From: Rubrivivax sp.
GTDB lineage: Bacteria; Pseudomonadota; Gammaproteobacteria; Burkholderiales; Burkholderiaceae_C
DNA: 64,000 nt
Direction: 5' to 3'
Assembly (NCBI GenBank): GCA_016789955.1
Contig: JAEUPB010000104.1
Location: 60,208-124,207 of the forward strand
The notes under the pieces: model-generated
Told to the model about the DNA's origin: nothing
What the model saw: the letters and a program-made list of their open reading frames with translations, nothing else
Database searches by the model: none
Shown: piece by piece, positions 43,885-55,290 of the stretch
Layout of the letters: the number at the start of each line of letters is the position of its first letter
Numbering within the stretch: position 1 is the stretch's first letter
Made by a program: the position numbers and the translations under genes

Positions 43885-45744
43885 TCAGCGATCGAGCTGG
43901 AAGAGCGAGAACGGCGCGCCGACGAAGACGCCGAGTTGCCATCTGTCGTTCGGCCTCGCCGAGTTCCAGTTCAAGCTGATGCCCGCATTGAACTGGGTGT
44001 CCTTCTCCGAGTCGCGAACGAGATAGATGGGCAGGTGGAACTCGGTCTCGGTCTTTCCGGCGTCGGTAAGCGTCAGGCGCGGAGAGACCGCGAACCTCGC
44101 CCTGGAAAGACGGTACTCGTAAGAGAGCACACGCACGGTCTGCAGCGCGCCGGGCGGCTCGAAAGCGGCCGTGACGCACTTGAGCGTCGTGTCGGGATGG
44201 GCCGCCGAGGCCGGACAGCGCGTGAGCGTGTCGGCGGCCTCCGCTTCGCGCCGGAGACCGAGTCGGATCTGATGGACGTTGCTGTTGTCCGAGAGGGGAA
44301 ACACCGCCGTGAACGCCGATAGCTCCCAATGCTCGCGCCGACCGGTGGATTTGGTCATCAGGTCCGCGGCGTTGACGAAGCTGTAGGGTTTGCTCTCCCA
44401 CTTGAGCGACAGGCCATTGGCCCACAGCAGGTTCAGCTTTTCCTTGCTAGGCATGCTGTCACGTCCCTCGAGCCGGTACCAGGATGCCTTGACGCTGGCA
44501 TTGTTGGTGAATTCCTCGCCCGCGGTGAACAGGTTCGTGTCGCCGTTCTTGTTCAACGGTGCTTCGAAGACGACGTTGAAGCTGCCGTAACCTGTCGGCA
44601 GGAGCTTGTCGCTGCCGAGCTTGATCGCGGCGCTCGAAGCGCTCTTGGATGCGGTGATGAGGTAGCTGCTCTTCGAGCCCAGCAGCGACTTGGCATCGGG
44701 GTACTTGTCGAGCAGGCGCTGAAACTCGACCGAACGGGCCACCAGCCTGTCGTCGAAGTTCAACGCTTCGCTGGCCTGCGCCTTTCGGGCGATGGTCTGG
44801 GCCAACGTGTAGGAGTCCTCTGCCGCCTTCAGCTCCGAGTCCAGCCGGCTGCTGGCACGCTCGGCCTGTTCAAGGAAGGGGCTGTCCTTGCAGGCGTTCT
44901 TGACACAGAGCATCAGCTTTTGCGCAGCCTGCACGAGGTCGTTCGACGCCAACTGCGCGCGATGCAGACTGGGCTTCACGCGTGCTGACTCGTCGTAGGC
45001 TGCCGCCGCCTCCCGCACCAGCAGCTGTCGCCTCGTTCCGCCGGGGTCCGCGTTGCCCGCCAGACCCTCGCTGTCGCTCAGGCCCAGCGTTGCACTCACG
45101 GCGTCGTCGCCTGGCTTGTAGGGATTGGCCAGCTTTGCGCGCATCGTGCTGACCCGCTCCTGCGCCCCGGCGGCCTCCTTGATGAGCGTTGCGACCACGT
45201 CGGAGGGGCTCCTGGCTGCCGCAGGTGCTGCGGCCACCGTGATGGACGCGGAGTCGGCGGTACCCTTGGACGAGACGACGGCACGACGCCGTTCCAGTTC
45301 CGCTTCGCGCATGGCCGCGCAGGATGCGGGTTCCGGTCCGCACGACTCTGCGTCCCGCGTCAGTGAGCGCAGTTGCCGCGCCGCCAACTTGACGTCCTGG
45401 TCCAGGTTCTCCAGCCGCTCGCCCGCTTCGTCGCATGCCGCGGCAGCACGCTCCGCGTCCCGCGAGCGTCGGCTGGCGTCGCCGGCGGCTGTCAGCGATG
45501 CCCGTGACAGGTCGACGTCGGCTTCTTCCGCAAGCCGGCAGCGGTCTGCCTTCACGCTGCGCGCCTGGTGGCGCCGCGTCAGGGCGTCTTGAAGGTCTGC
45601 CTGCGCCTTGTTGATGACGACCAGCGCGGGGATCGGCAACCCCTGCGCCTGCGCAACCCCGGCCGCTGCGGCAGCAGCGAACATGACGCCCGCCCAGGCT
45701 GACCGCAGACGCAGGCTGGACCCATCCTCCGATGCCCCTGGCAT
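43885..45744 (-). CDS. Unknown exported protein, coiled coil plus probable beta-barrel
   Basis: A 619-residue protein I do not recognise. A signal peptide is likely (SAWAGVMFAAAAAAGVAQAQ). Residues about 40-170 are charged, rich in A/R/E and coiled-coil-like with several cysteines (CDEAGE, CGPEPASC). A middle helical part contains CVKNACK. From about 380 onward alternating hydrophobic/polar strands with aromatic ends (FNVVFEAPL, VKASWYRLEG, RFAVSPRLTL, WQLGVFVGAPF) suggest an outer-membrane beta-barrel. It lies on the opposite strand between hpaD and hpaH and has visibly lower GC at third positions than its neighbours, which suggests acquisition by transfer. The surrounding genes give no function. 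Confidence 0.75.
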   Translation of the reverse strand: MPGASEDGSSLRLRSAWAGVMFAAAAAAGVAQAQGLPIPALVVINKAQADLQDALTRRHQARSVKADRCRLAEEADVDLSRASLTAAGDASRRSRDAERAAAACDEAGERLENLDQDVKLAARQLRSLTRDAESCGPEPASCAAMREAELERRRAVVSSKGTADSASITVAAAPAAARSPSDVVATLIKEAAGAQERVSTMRAKLANPYKPGDDAVSATLGLSDSEGLAGNADPGGTRRQLLVREAAAAYDESARVKPSLHRAQLASNDLVQAAQKLMLCVKNACKDSPFLEQAERASSRLDSELKAAEDSYTLAQTIARKAQASEALNFDDRLVARSVEFQRLLDKYPDAKSLLGSKSSYLITASKSASSAAIKLGSDKLLPTGYGSFNVVFEAPLNKNGDTNLFTAGEEFTNNASVKASWYRLEGRDSMPSKEKLNLLWANGLSLKWESKPYSFVNAADLMTKSTGRREHWELSAFTAVFPLSDNSNVHQIRLGLRREAEAADTLTRCPASAAHPDTTLKCVTAAFEPPGALQTVRVLSYEYRLSRARFAVSPRLTLTDAGKTETEFHLPIYLVRDSEKDTQFNAGISLNWNSARPNDRWQLGVFVGAPFSLFQLDR

Positions 45745-45980
45745 GACCCTCTCCTCTCCTTTGTAGGGGCCGTGCAGGTCGCCGGCCCACTCCCGCGATC
45801 GTGTCCCGACCCGTCGCGTCGGGTCAACGCGGCTGAGTCGGCGGCGTCAACAGCTTGGAGGATGCCGCGTCCGTTCCGCGGCTGCATTGCGTACGATCGA
45901 CCGCTCGTTCGCACGATCTTCGGTGGAGAGCTCACCGGCGGTGCCGGCGCGAGCATCCAGCCGACAGGAGACCCTGACCC

Positions 45981-46784
45981 ATGCTCGACCCCACCGTGCG
46001 CGCCGCGCTGGCGCGCGAACTGATGGATGCCGAACGCCGCCGCGTGCAGGTGGAGCAGTTCTCGCGACGCCATCCGCAGATGACCATCGATGACGGCTAC
46101 GCGATCCAGCGCGAGTGGATGGCGCTGGAACGCGCCGCCGGCCGCCGCGTGATCGGCCACAAGATCGGCCTCACGTCCCGCGCGATGCAGATGGCCTCGC
46201 AGATCACCGAGCCCGACTACGGCACGCTGCTGGACAGCATGTTGCTGCGCGATGGCAGCGAGGTCGAGGCCGCGCGCTTCATCGTGCCGCGCTTCGAGGT
46301 GGAGTTCGCCTTCATCCTGGCGCGCCCGCTGGAAGGACCGCACGTCACGCTGGTGGACGTGCTGAACGCCACCGACCACGTGATGCCGGCGCTGGAGCTG
46401 ATCGACGCGCGCATCGAGCAGGTCGACCGCACCACCAAGGCGCCGCGCAAGGTGATCGACACCATCGCCGACAACGCCGCCAACGCCGGCATCGTGCTCG
46501 GCGGCCGGCCGATGCGGCCCGACGCGGTGGACTGGCGCTGGGCTGGTGCGCTGCTCTACAAGAACGGCGTGATCGAGGAGTCCGGGCTCGGTGCGGCGGT
46601 GCTGAACCACCCGGGCAACGGTGTCGCGTGGCTGGCCAACAAGCTGGCGCCGCACGGCGAGCGGCTGGAGGCCGGCGAGATCGTGCTCGGCGGCTCGTTC
46701 ACGCGGCCGGTGCCTTGCGCCGCGGGCGACACCTTCCACGCCGACTACGGGCCGCTGGGCTCGATCAGCGTGCGCTTCGTCTGA
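45981..46784 (+). CDS. hpaH: 2-oxo-hept-4-ene-1,7-dioate hydratase
   Basis: A 267-residue enzyme of the fumarylacetoacetase/hydratase superfamily. [21 protein letters not shown] with its metal acids, and [11 protein letters not shown] are the HpaH/MhpD/DmpE signatures. It hydrates the dienoate formed downstream of HpaE/D, before the aldolase step. Upstream hpaE and hpaD share its strand but are separated by an unrelated gene. The start at 45981 follows an AGGAG SD at 45966-45970. HpaG, HpaF and HpaI are not in this window. Confidence 0.9.
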   Translation: MLDPTVRAALARELMDAERRRVQVEQFSRRHPQMTIDDGYAIQREWMALERAAGRRVIGHKIGLTSRAMQMASQITEPDYGTLLDSMLLRDGSEVEAARFIVPRFEVEFAFILARPLEGPHVTLVDVLNATDHVMPALELIDARIEQVDRTTKAPRKVIDTIADNAANAGIVLGGRPMRPDAVDWRWAGALLYKNGVIEESGLGAAVLNHPGNGVAWLANKLAPHGERLEAGEIVLGGSFTRPVPCAAGDTFHADYGPLGSISVRFV

Positions 46785-46800
46785 GCCGGGGGAACGGATG

Positions 46801-47781
46801 ATGAAGGTGTGCATCGTCGGTGCCGGCGCGATCGGCGGCTTCCTCGGCGCGCGGCTGGCGGCGGCCGGCCGCGCGCAGGTGTCGGCACTGGCACGCGGCG
46901 CCACGCTGCAGGCGCTGCAGGATCACGGCTGGCGGCTGACCACCGCCGAAGGCCTCGTGCAGGCGCCGGCACGGTCGTCGTCGAACGCGGCCGACCTCGG
47001 CCCGCAGGACCTCGTGCTGATCGCCGTGAAGGGGCCGGCGCTGGCGTCGGTGGCGCAGGGCCTGGCGCCGTTGCTGGACCCTCGCACGATCGTGATGCCG
47101 GCGATGAACGGCGTGCCGTGGTGGTTCTGCGCCGGCCTGCCCGCGCCGGCCGGCGGCCCGCTGACGAGCGTCGATCCCGACGGATCGATCGCCGCGGCCA
47201 TCGCCTACGAGCGCGTGCTCGGCTGCGTGGTACACGCCAGCACCTTCGTTCCCGAGCCGGGCCATGTGCAGCACAAGATGGGCCGCGGGCTGATCGTCGG
47301 CGAGCCGCGCGGCGGCAGCAGCGAGCGCGCGCAGCAGGTGGTGGACCTGCTCGTGCACGCCGGCTTCGAGGCGACGCTCAGCACCGACGTGCGCCACGAC
47401 GTCTGGTACAAGCTGTGGGGCAACATGACGATGAACCCGGTGAGCGCGATCACCGGGGCCACTGCCGACCGCATCCTCGCCGACCCGCTGGTGCGGGGCT
47501 TCAACTCCGCGGCGATGATCGAGGCCGCGGCGATCGGGGCACGCATCGGCTGCCCGATCGAGCAGGACGCCGAGGCGCGCCACGCGATCACCGCGAAGCT
47601 CGGCGCCTTCAAGACCTCGATGCTGCAGGACGTGGAGGCCGGCCGCCCGATCGAGCTCGATGCGATCGTCGGCGCGGTGCACGAGATCGGCCGCCGCGTG
47701 GGCGTGCCGACACCGGCGATCGACGCGCTCTACGGCCTCACGCGCCTCTTCGCCCAGGTGCGCGGGCTGTACCCGCGCTGA
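46801..47781 (+). CDS. 2-dehydropantoate 2-reductase family protein
   Basis: A 326-residue oxidoreductase of the PanE/ApbA family. It starts with the NAD(P) motif VGAGAIGGFLGARL and carries the C-terminal helical domain with RHDVWYKLWGNMTMNPVSAI, which includes the conserved lysine and asparagine. True PanE makes pantoate, but many paralogues in catabolic clusters have other substrates. It lies 16 bases after hpaH, so it may belong to the same unit. An ATG at 46798 is equally usable. Assigned to family only. Confidence 0.85.
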   Translation: MKVCIVGAGAIGGFLGARLAAAGRAQVSALARGATLQALQDHGWRLTTAEGLVQAPARSSSNAADLGPQDLVLIAVKGPALASVAQGLAPLLDPRTIVMPAMNGVPWWFCAGLPAPAGGPLTSVDPDGSIAAAIAYERVLGCVVHASTFVPEPGHVQHKMGRGLIVGEPRGGSSERAQQVVDLLVHAGFEATLSTDVRHDVWYKLWGNMTMNPVSAITGATADRILADPLVRGFNSAAMIEAAAIGARIGCPIEQDAEARHAITAKLGAFKTSMLQDVEAGRPIELDAIVGAVHEIGRRVGVPTPAIDALYGLTRLFAQVRGLYPR

Positions 47782-47799
47782 GCGGCGCAGTCCGGCCCC

Positions 47800-48804
47800 T
47801 CATCCGGTGGCCCACTGCGCCACCGCGATGCACACCGGGATGCCGAGCAGGATGTTCAGCGGGAACGTCACGCCCAGCGAGAGCCCGAAGTACAGCGACG
47901 GGTTGGCCTCGGGGATCGCGTGGCGGATCACCGCCGGCACGGCGATGTAGGAGGCGCTCGCCGCCAGCACCATCAGCAGCGCGACGTTGCCGGTCTGCAG
48001 CCCCAGCACCAGGCCCAGCGCCAGCGCCAGCGACGCGTGCACCACCGGCCCGCACACGGCGTAGGCCAGCAGCCACGGCGAGCGGCCGCGCAGCTTCGAC
48101 ACGTTGCGGGCGGCCAGCAGCCCCATGTCGAGCAGGAAGAACGCGAGCATGCCCTTGAAGAGGTCGCCGGCGAAGGGCTTCATCGCCGTGGCGCCGGCCG
48201 GCCCGCTGAGCAGCCCGACGACCATCGCGCCGATCAGCAGCAGTTGCGCGCCGTCGGTGAGCGCCTCGCGCAGCACCGGGCCGAGTGCCGTGGGCGCGTG
48301 CGCCGCGGGCGTCGACGCTGCAGCTCCGGCGGTGCCGGCCGCGGCCTCGCGCCGCCGCGCCAGGTGCGCCAGCAGCACCGCCATCACGATGGCCGGCGAC
48401 TCCATCAGCGCCATCGCCGCCGCCATGTGTCCTCCGTACTCGATGCCGCGCGACTCCAGCGCCTGCGTGGCCGTGATGAAGGTGACCGCGCTCACCGAGC
48501 CGTAGGTGGCGGCCAGCGCGGCGGCGTCGAACGCCGGCAGGAAGCGGCGCAGCAGCAGATAGCCCAGTGCCGGCACCACCAGCGCCAGCACCAGCGCGCT
48601 GGCCAGGCTCTGGCCCACTTCGGCGGTGAGGCCGGTGGCGTTCAGCGCGAAGCCGCCCTTCAGCCCCAGCGCCATCAGCAGGTACAGCGACAGGAAGCGC
48701 GCCACCGGCTGCGGGATCTCCAGGTCGGACTTCAGCGCGCCGGCCACGAGGCCGAGCACGAAGAAGAGGATCGCGGGATCCAGGAAGCCGGCGGCGCTCG
48801 TCAC
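47800..48804 (-). CDS. sbtA: SbtA-type sodium-dependent bicarbonate transporter
   Basis: A 334-residue inner-membrane protein of the SbtA family (formerly DUF897) with about ten hydrophobic segments in two halves joined by an alanine-rich loop. FVLGLVAGALKSDLEIPQPV, YGSVSAVTFITATQALE and AASASYIAVPAVIRHAIPEA are typical. Cyanobacterial members import HCO3- with Na+; proteobacterial ones are less studied. It precedes a NhaR-type regulator, in keeping with a Na+ link. No SbtB-type PII protein gene is seen here. ppc, a bicarbonate user, is 23 kb away. Confidence 0.87.
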   Translation of the reverse strand: MTSAAGFLDPAILFFVLGLVAGALKSDLEIPQPVARFLSLYLLMALGLKGGFALNATGLTAEVGQSLASALVLALVVPALGYLLLRRFLPAFDAAALAATYGSVSAVTFITATQALESRGIEYGGHMAAAMALMESPAIVMAVLLAHLARRREAAAGTAGAAASTPAAHAPTALGPVLREALTDGAQLLLIGAMVVGLLSGPAGATAMKPFAGDLFKGMLAFFLLDMGLLAARNVSKLRGRSPWLLAYAVCGPVVHASLALALGLVLGLQTGNVALLMVLAASASYIAVPAVIRHAIPEANPSLYFGLSLGVTFPLNILLGIPVCIAVAQWATG

Positions 48805-48838
48805 GCAGGCGCCTTCGATTCAACCGGCACCTTGGACC

Positions 48839-49261
48839 TCAGACCAGGCCGACTTCCGAGGCCCGCTCGGCCACCGGCCTCAGGCCCCAATGCTCCTCGG
48901 CGGCGCGCAGCACCACCGACTCGCCTTCGGCGAGGTGGCCGTCGGCCGCCGCGATGCCGGCGATCAGTTCGACCAGTTCGCGCCGCAGCGCGGGGTCGTC
49001 GACCTCGGCGTAGAGCGCGGCCAGCAGCGGGCCGTCGATGCGGCAGGCGTCCGACCAGCTCAGCTCGGCGGTGGCCAGCAGGTCGGCGCAGAAGTCGTGC
49101 AGCACGCGGTGCAGTTCCTCGCGCGTCAGGCCGACGCGCGCGGCCACGCGGTGGCGGTCGAGCGTGTCGAGTTCGGCCGGGCTCAGATGGCCGTCGGCCA
49201 GCAGCGCCAGCGCGACGATGCGGCCGGCGGCACGGGGGCTGTTGCGGGGGTAGTTGCGCAT
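48839..49261 (-). CDS. TerB-like protein
   Basis: A 140-residue soluble protein of the TerB/TerB-like fold. It contains IVALALLADGHLSPAELDTL and IAGIAAADGHLAEGESVVL, two helical repeats each with a DGHL/E acidic loop that may bind a divalent ion. Despite the name, most such proteins are not tied to tellurite. It is 35 bases upstream of sbtA on the same strand and divergent from the NhaR-type gene. The start at 49261 is preferred because the longer reading adds unlike sequence. Confidence 0.83.
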   Translation of the reverse strand: MRNYPRNSPRAAGRIVALALLADGHLSPAELDTLDRHRVAARVGLTREELHRVLHDFCADLLATAELSWSDACRIDGPLLAALYAEVDDPALRRELVELIAGIAAADGHLAEGESVVLRAAEEHWGLRPVAERASEVGLV

Positions 49262-49373
49262 GGAAGCGGCTCCGGAGGTGAGGGTCGAAGGGCGGACGGG
49301 TGCGAAGGCTATGCAGCTCAAGCATCTGCAAGAAGCAGAAAATCCGTGACGCCAGGTTCGAAAAAACGGGACC

Positions 49374-50267
49374 ATGCCGACGCCGCTGAACTTCCGCCAC
49401 CTGTACTACTTCTGGGTCGTCGCCCACCACGGCGGCATCGCCCGTGCCGCCGAGCGCCTGGGCATGGCGGTGCAGACCGTCAGCGCGCAGGTGCGCGACC
49501 TCGAGCACTCGCTCGGCCATGCGCTGCTCGCGCCCTCGGGCCGCGGCGTGGTGCTCACCGAGGCCGGCCGGGCCGCGCTGCACCAGGCCGACCAGATCTT
49601 CGCGCTCGGCGAGGCGCTGCCCGACGTGGTGCGCGATGCCGCCACTCGACCGGCGGTGCGGCTGGCGGTGGGCGTGGCCGACGGTCTGCCCAAGCTGCTG
49701 GTGCACCGGCTGCTGCAGCCGGTGCTCTCGGAGCCGAACCTGCGGCTGCGCTGCGAGGAGGACGGCTTCGATGCGCTGCTGGCGCAGCTCGCGCTGCACC
49801 GGCTCGACGTGGTGCTGGCCGACCGCACGGCCCCCGCGCACGCGAACCTGAAGCTCTACAGCCACGCGCTGGGCTCGTCGCCGATCGCGTGGTACGCGGC
49901 CCCGGTGTTGGCGGCGGCGGCCCGGCGCGACTTCCCGCAGTCGCTGGCCACGCTGCCGGTGCTGATGCCGAGTTCCGAAGGCGCCGTGCGGCAGCTGATC
50001 GACCACTGGTTCGAGCGCCACGGCATCCGCCCGCGCATCGCCGGCGAGTTCGACGACAGCGCGCTGCTGAAGACCTTCGGCTCCACCGGCATGGGCGTGT
50101 TCCCGGCCGTGGAGTGGGTGCACGACGACCTGGTGGCGCGCTACGGCGTGCGCCGCGTGGGCCGCAGCGAGGGCGTGGAGGAGAAGCTCTACGCCATCGG
50201 CACCGAGCGCAAGGTGGCGCACCCGCTGGTGCAGCGGCTGCTCGCGGCGCGGCAGCCGGCACCTTGA
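49374..50267 (+). CDS. nhaR: NhaR-type LysR regulator
   Basis: A 297-residue LysR-family protein. Its N-terminus (LNFRHLYYFWVVAHHGGIARAA followed by AERLGMAVQTVSAQV) is that of NhaR, the Na+-responsive activator of nhaA in E. coli. The effector domain is of normal length. It is divergent from terB-sbtA with a 112-base gap, so it probably regulates the Na+-coupled bicarbonate transporter here instead of an antiporter. The symbol marks similarity; the sensed signal is inferred. Confidence 0.83.
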   Translation: MPTPLNFRHLYYFWVVAHHGGIARAAERLGMAVQTVSAQVRDLEHSLGHALLAPSGRGVVLTEAGRAALHQADQIFALGEALPDVVRDAATRPAVRLAVGVADGLPKLLVHRLLQPVLSEPNLRLRCEEDGFDALLAQLALHRLDVVLADRTAPAHANLKLYSHALGSSPIAWYAAPVLAAAARRDFPQSLATLPVLMPSSEGAVRQLIDHWFERHGIRPRIAGEFDDSALLKTFGSTGMGVFPAVEWVHDDLVARYGVRRVGRSEGVEEKLYAIGTERKVAHPLVQRLLAARQPAP

Positions 50268-50283
50268 TGCCGGCTCGGTCGGC

Positions 50284-52436
<2,153 letters not shown>

Positions 52437-52467
52437 GCACGGCGGCCACCCCACCAGGAGAGACGCG

Positions 52468-52827
52468 ATGACCCCCACCCGCCAGGTGCAGGACGACATT
52501 CCCGGCACGCCGCTGTTCGACGGCCGCTCGGCCCGCCGCGGCTACGCGCTGAACAGGATGTGCTATTCGTTCAACGACGAGGCCAACCGCGCCGCCTTCG
52601 TCGCCGACGAGGACGGCTACTGCGCCCGCTACGGCCTGAACGCCGAGCAGCGCGAGGCGATCCGCGCGCGCAACGTGCTGCAGCTCATCGCCGCGGGCGG
52701 CAACGCCTACTACCTGGCGAAATTCGCCGGCATCTTCAAGCTGGACATGCAGGACATCGGCGCACAGCAGACCGGCGTGACCAAGGACGCCTTCCGCGAG
52801 AAGCTCGCGGCGGCCGGCCGCAGCTGA
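52468..52827 (+). CDS. ligA: Protocatechuate 4,5-dioxygenase alpha subunit
   Basis: A 119-residue small helical subunit. RRGYALNRMCYSFNDEANR and GLNAEQREAIRARNVLQLI with GGNAYYLAKFAGI are diagnostic for LigA. It covers the active site of LigB and is needed for activity. It lies 31 bases after pobA with GGAG at SD distance and 26 bases before ligB. Confidence 0.96.
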   Translation: MTPTRQVQDDIPGTPLFDGRSARRGYALNRMCYSFNDEANRAAFVADEDGYCARYGLNAEQREAIRARNVLQLIAAGGNAYYLAKFAGIFKLDMQDIGAQQTGVTKDAFREKLAAAGRS

Positions 52828-52853
52828 CCCACCGAAGCACAGGAGCGCACACC

Positions 52854-53687
52854 ATGGCCCGGATCGTCGGCGGCATCTTCACCTCCCACGTGCCCGCCAT
52901 CGGCGGCGCGATCGCCAAGGGTGCGCAGGACACGCCCTACTGGAAACCGTTCTTCGACGGCTTCCCGCCCGTGCGGCAGTGGCTGCGCGACGCGCGGCCC
53001 GACGTGGCGGTGGTCTTCTACAACGACCACGGCCTCAACTTCTTCCTCGACAAGATGCCGACCTTCGCCATCGGCGCCGCGCCCGAGTACCGCAACGCCG
53101 ACGAAGGCTGGGGCATCCCGCAGGTGCCCGCGTTCCGCGGCGAGGAAGACCTGTCGTGGCACCTGATCGAGTCGCTGGTGGCGGAGGACTTCGACATCGT
53201 CACCTGCCAGGAGATGAAGGTCGACCACGCGCTGACGCTGCCCTTCTCGCTGCTGTGGCCCGACGAGCGCTGGCCCGTCACCGTGGTGCCGGTGTGCATC
53301 AACACGGTGCTGTTCCCGCTGCCGTCGGCGCGGCGCTGCCTGGCGCTGGGGCGCGCCGTGGGGCGCGCGGTCGAGAACTGGGCCGGCGATGCGCGCGTGC
53401 TCGTGATCGGCTCGGGCGGCCTGTCGCACCAGCTCGAAGGGCAGCGTGCCGGGCACATCAACAAGGCCTTCGACCTCGCGTTCATGGACAGCCTGGCGAA
53501 GGACCCGGCCTGGGCCACGCAGTACTCGATCAACGACCTGGCGAAGGAAGCCGGCACGCAGGGCATCGAGCTGCTGAACTGGCTGGCGGCGCGCGGCGCG
53601 CTGGCCGACGTCGCGCGCGAGCTGCACCGCAACTACCACATCCCGATCTCGAACACCGCCGCGGCGACGATGCTGTTCGAGAGCTGA
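52854..53687 (+). CDS. ligB: Protocatechuate 4,5-dioxygenase beta subunit
   Basis: A 277-residue class III extradiol dioxygenase that cleaves protocatechuate to 4-carboxy-2-hydroxymuconate semialdehyde with Fe(II). The metal and catalytic positions are in FTSHVPAIGGA (about residue 12), FYNDHGLNFF, EMKVDHALTLPF and GSGGLSHQLEG. The ATG at 52854 has AGGAG upstream. The later lig genes (ligC, ligI, ligJ, ligK) are not in the window. Confidence 0.96.
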   Translation: MARIVGGIFTSHVPAIGGAIAKGAQDTPYWKPFFDGFPPVRQWLRDARPDVAVVFYNDHGLNFFLDKMPTFAIGAAPEYRNADEGWGIPQVPAFRGEEDLSWHLIESLVAEDFDIVTCQEMKVDHALTLPFSLLWPDERWPVTVVPVCINTVLFPLPSARRCLALGRAVGRAVENWAGDARVLVIGSGGLSHQLEGQRAGHINKAFDLAFMDSLAKDPAWATQYSINDLAKEAGTQGIELLNWLAARGALADVARELHRNYHIPISNTAAATMLFES

Positions 53688-53718
53688 AGCAGGGCAGGGC
53701 GGCCCCTGCGGCACGCCC

Positions 53719-53934
53719 CTACTTGAACCAGATCTGCCACAGGGCCACGAACACGTGGCCCCAGATCAGGATATTGATGCCCAGCATCGTGAAGATGCGG
53801 GAGTAGTTCCACAGGCCCTTGGCGCGGCGCGCGTGCGAGTCCTCGCCCGTGGCCGCGAACAGCACCAGGAAGAGCACCGAGGGCACGAACGTGCCGACGA
53901 TGAGCACGGCCATCACCCAGTAGAAGATGGTCAT
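53719..53934 (-). CDS. Small two-segment membrane protein
   Basis: A 71-residue protein with two membrane segments (FYWVMAVLIVGTFVPSVLFLV and TMLGINILIWGHVFVALWQI) joined by a charged loop (GEDSHARRAKGLWNYSR). It ends in WFK just after ligB, on the opposite strand. The balanced hydrophobic/charged layout and absence of frame-shadow features argue that it is real. Family not recognised; function unknown. Confidence 0.65.
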   Translation of the reverse strand: MTIFYWVMAVLIVGTFVPSVLFLVLFAATGEDSHARRAKGLWNYSRIFTMLGINILIWGHVFVALWQIWFK

Positions 53935-54080
53935 GTCGCGGATTATCCCTGTGGCCTGCCCTCCTGCGGCACCCCCTAACGGGCCGGCCGGCGGTCTTGA
54001 GCGGGAGCAGGCGGCCTCGTAGCATCGGCAGCCAGGGGACGCTGGCCCGTGCAGAGGCGGCGCGCGATGGAGAGGTGCCT

Positions 54081-54278
54081 GTGTTCAAGTGGCGACTGAT
54101 GCTGATGACGCTGCCCGTCGTGGCGGCGGTGCTGCTCGTGCGGCTGCTGCTCGAGCGGGCCTTCGGCGTCACCGGCTGGGTCGACTTCTCCGACGTCACC
54201 GCGGTGCTGACGGCCGCCGCCTTCCTCGTCCGCTTCATGCTCGCCGGCACGATGTCCGACGACGAGATGCGACGGTGA
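54081..54278 (+). CDS. Small membrane protein
   Basis: A 65-residue protein from GTG 54081, which has GGAGAGG five bases upstream. It has one strong membrane segment (LMLMTLPVVAAVLLVRLLL) and a second hydrophobic stretch (VTAVLTAAAFLVRFML), with a charged tail DDEMRR. No family is recognised. It is followed by 205 bases before the amidohydrolase gene in which I see no gene or clear signal. Confidence 0.5.
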   Translation: MFKWRLMLMTLPVVAAVLLVRLLLERAFGVTGWVDFSDVTAVLTAAAFLVRFMLAGTMSDDEMRR

Positions 54279-54483
54279 CGCACTTCCAGGCGACGGACCT
54301 GTCGGGCTCGACGGCGCACGCAAACCGCTCGGCGCTGTTCATGAACGCCGTGCGGCGCATCGACAACCCGTTCGCGTACGGTGGCATATTGGAGCGGCGC
54401 GGCGCGGCCGGGATCGAGATGTTCCCGCTCACCGGGTTCCTCGCCCGCGCCCACGCCCGGCTCGGCACCCTCGGAGCGCCCCG

Positions 54484-55290
54484 ATGATCATCGACGCCTG
54501 GATCCAGCACCCGACGTCGCGCATGCTCGCGGATCCGATCTTCGAGTCGCTGCGGCGGTGGACGAAGTCGGCCATCCCGCGGGACGGCGTGCCGCTGGCC
54601 GCCACGCTGGCGGCGATGGACCGCGGCGGCGTCGAGCGCGCGCTGGTCAGCGCGTGGTGGGGCCCGCGCGGGCCGATGATCTCCAACGACGAGGTGGCCG
54701 GGTGGGTGGCGCAGGCGCCCACGCGGCTGGTGGGCGTGGGGTCGGTGAACCTGGGCAAGCCGATGGAGGCCGTGCGCGAGGCGCGCCGCTGCGTGCAGGA
54801 ACTCGGCTTCAAGGCGATCCGCGTGCTGCCGTGGCTGTGGGAAGTGCCGCCCACCGACCGGCGCTTCTATCCGGTGTACGCGGCGTGCGTGGACCTCGGC
54901 GTGCCGTTCTGCACCCAGATCGGCCACACCGGCCCGCTGATGCCCAGCGAGGTGGGGCGCCCGATGTACCTCGACCAGGTGGCGCTGGACTTCCCGGAGC
55001 TGACGATCGTCGGCGGCCACATCGGCTGGCCGTGGACGGAAGAGGCGATCGCCGTGGCCACCAAGCACGAGCGCGTCTACATCGACACCTCGGCCTACAC
55101 CGTGCGCCGCTATCCCCTGGCGCTGGTGGAGTACCTGCGCACGCACGGTCGCAGCAAGGTGCTGTTCGGCAGCAACCACCCGATGATCGCGCCGGAGAAG
55201 GCGCTCGAAGGGCTCGATGCGCTGGGGCTCGACGATGAAACCCGGGCACGATTCCTCGGGGGCACGGCGGCCGAGGTCTACGGCTTGTGA
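54484..55290 (+). CDS. Amidohydrolase-2 family protein
   Basis: A 268-residue TIM-barrel protein of the ACMSD/amidohydrolase-2 type. It begins MIIDAWIQHP, where the usual DxHxH is reduced to one histidine. GHIGWPWTEEA, YIDTSAYTVRRYP and the late LFGSNHPM (metal-site aspartate replaced by asparagine) are the expected family segments. Members decarboxylate or hydrolyse aromatic-ring-derived acids. With two metal ligands altered, this one may use metal differently. The next gene overlaps its stop. Confidence 0.8.
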   Translation: MIIDAWIQHPTSRMLADPIFESLRRWTKSAIPRDGVPLAATLAAMDRGGVERALVSAWWGPRGPMISNDEVAGWVAQAPTRLVGVGSVNLGKPMEAVREARRCVQELGFKAIRVLPWLWEVPPTDRRFYPVYAACVDLGVPFCTQIGHTGPLMPSEVGRPMYLDQVALDFPELTIVGGHIGWPWTEEAIAVATKHERVYIDTSAYTVRRYPLALVEYLRTHGRSKVLFGSNHPMIAPEKALEGLDALGLDDETRARFLGGTAAEVYGL

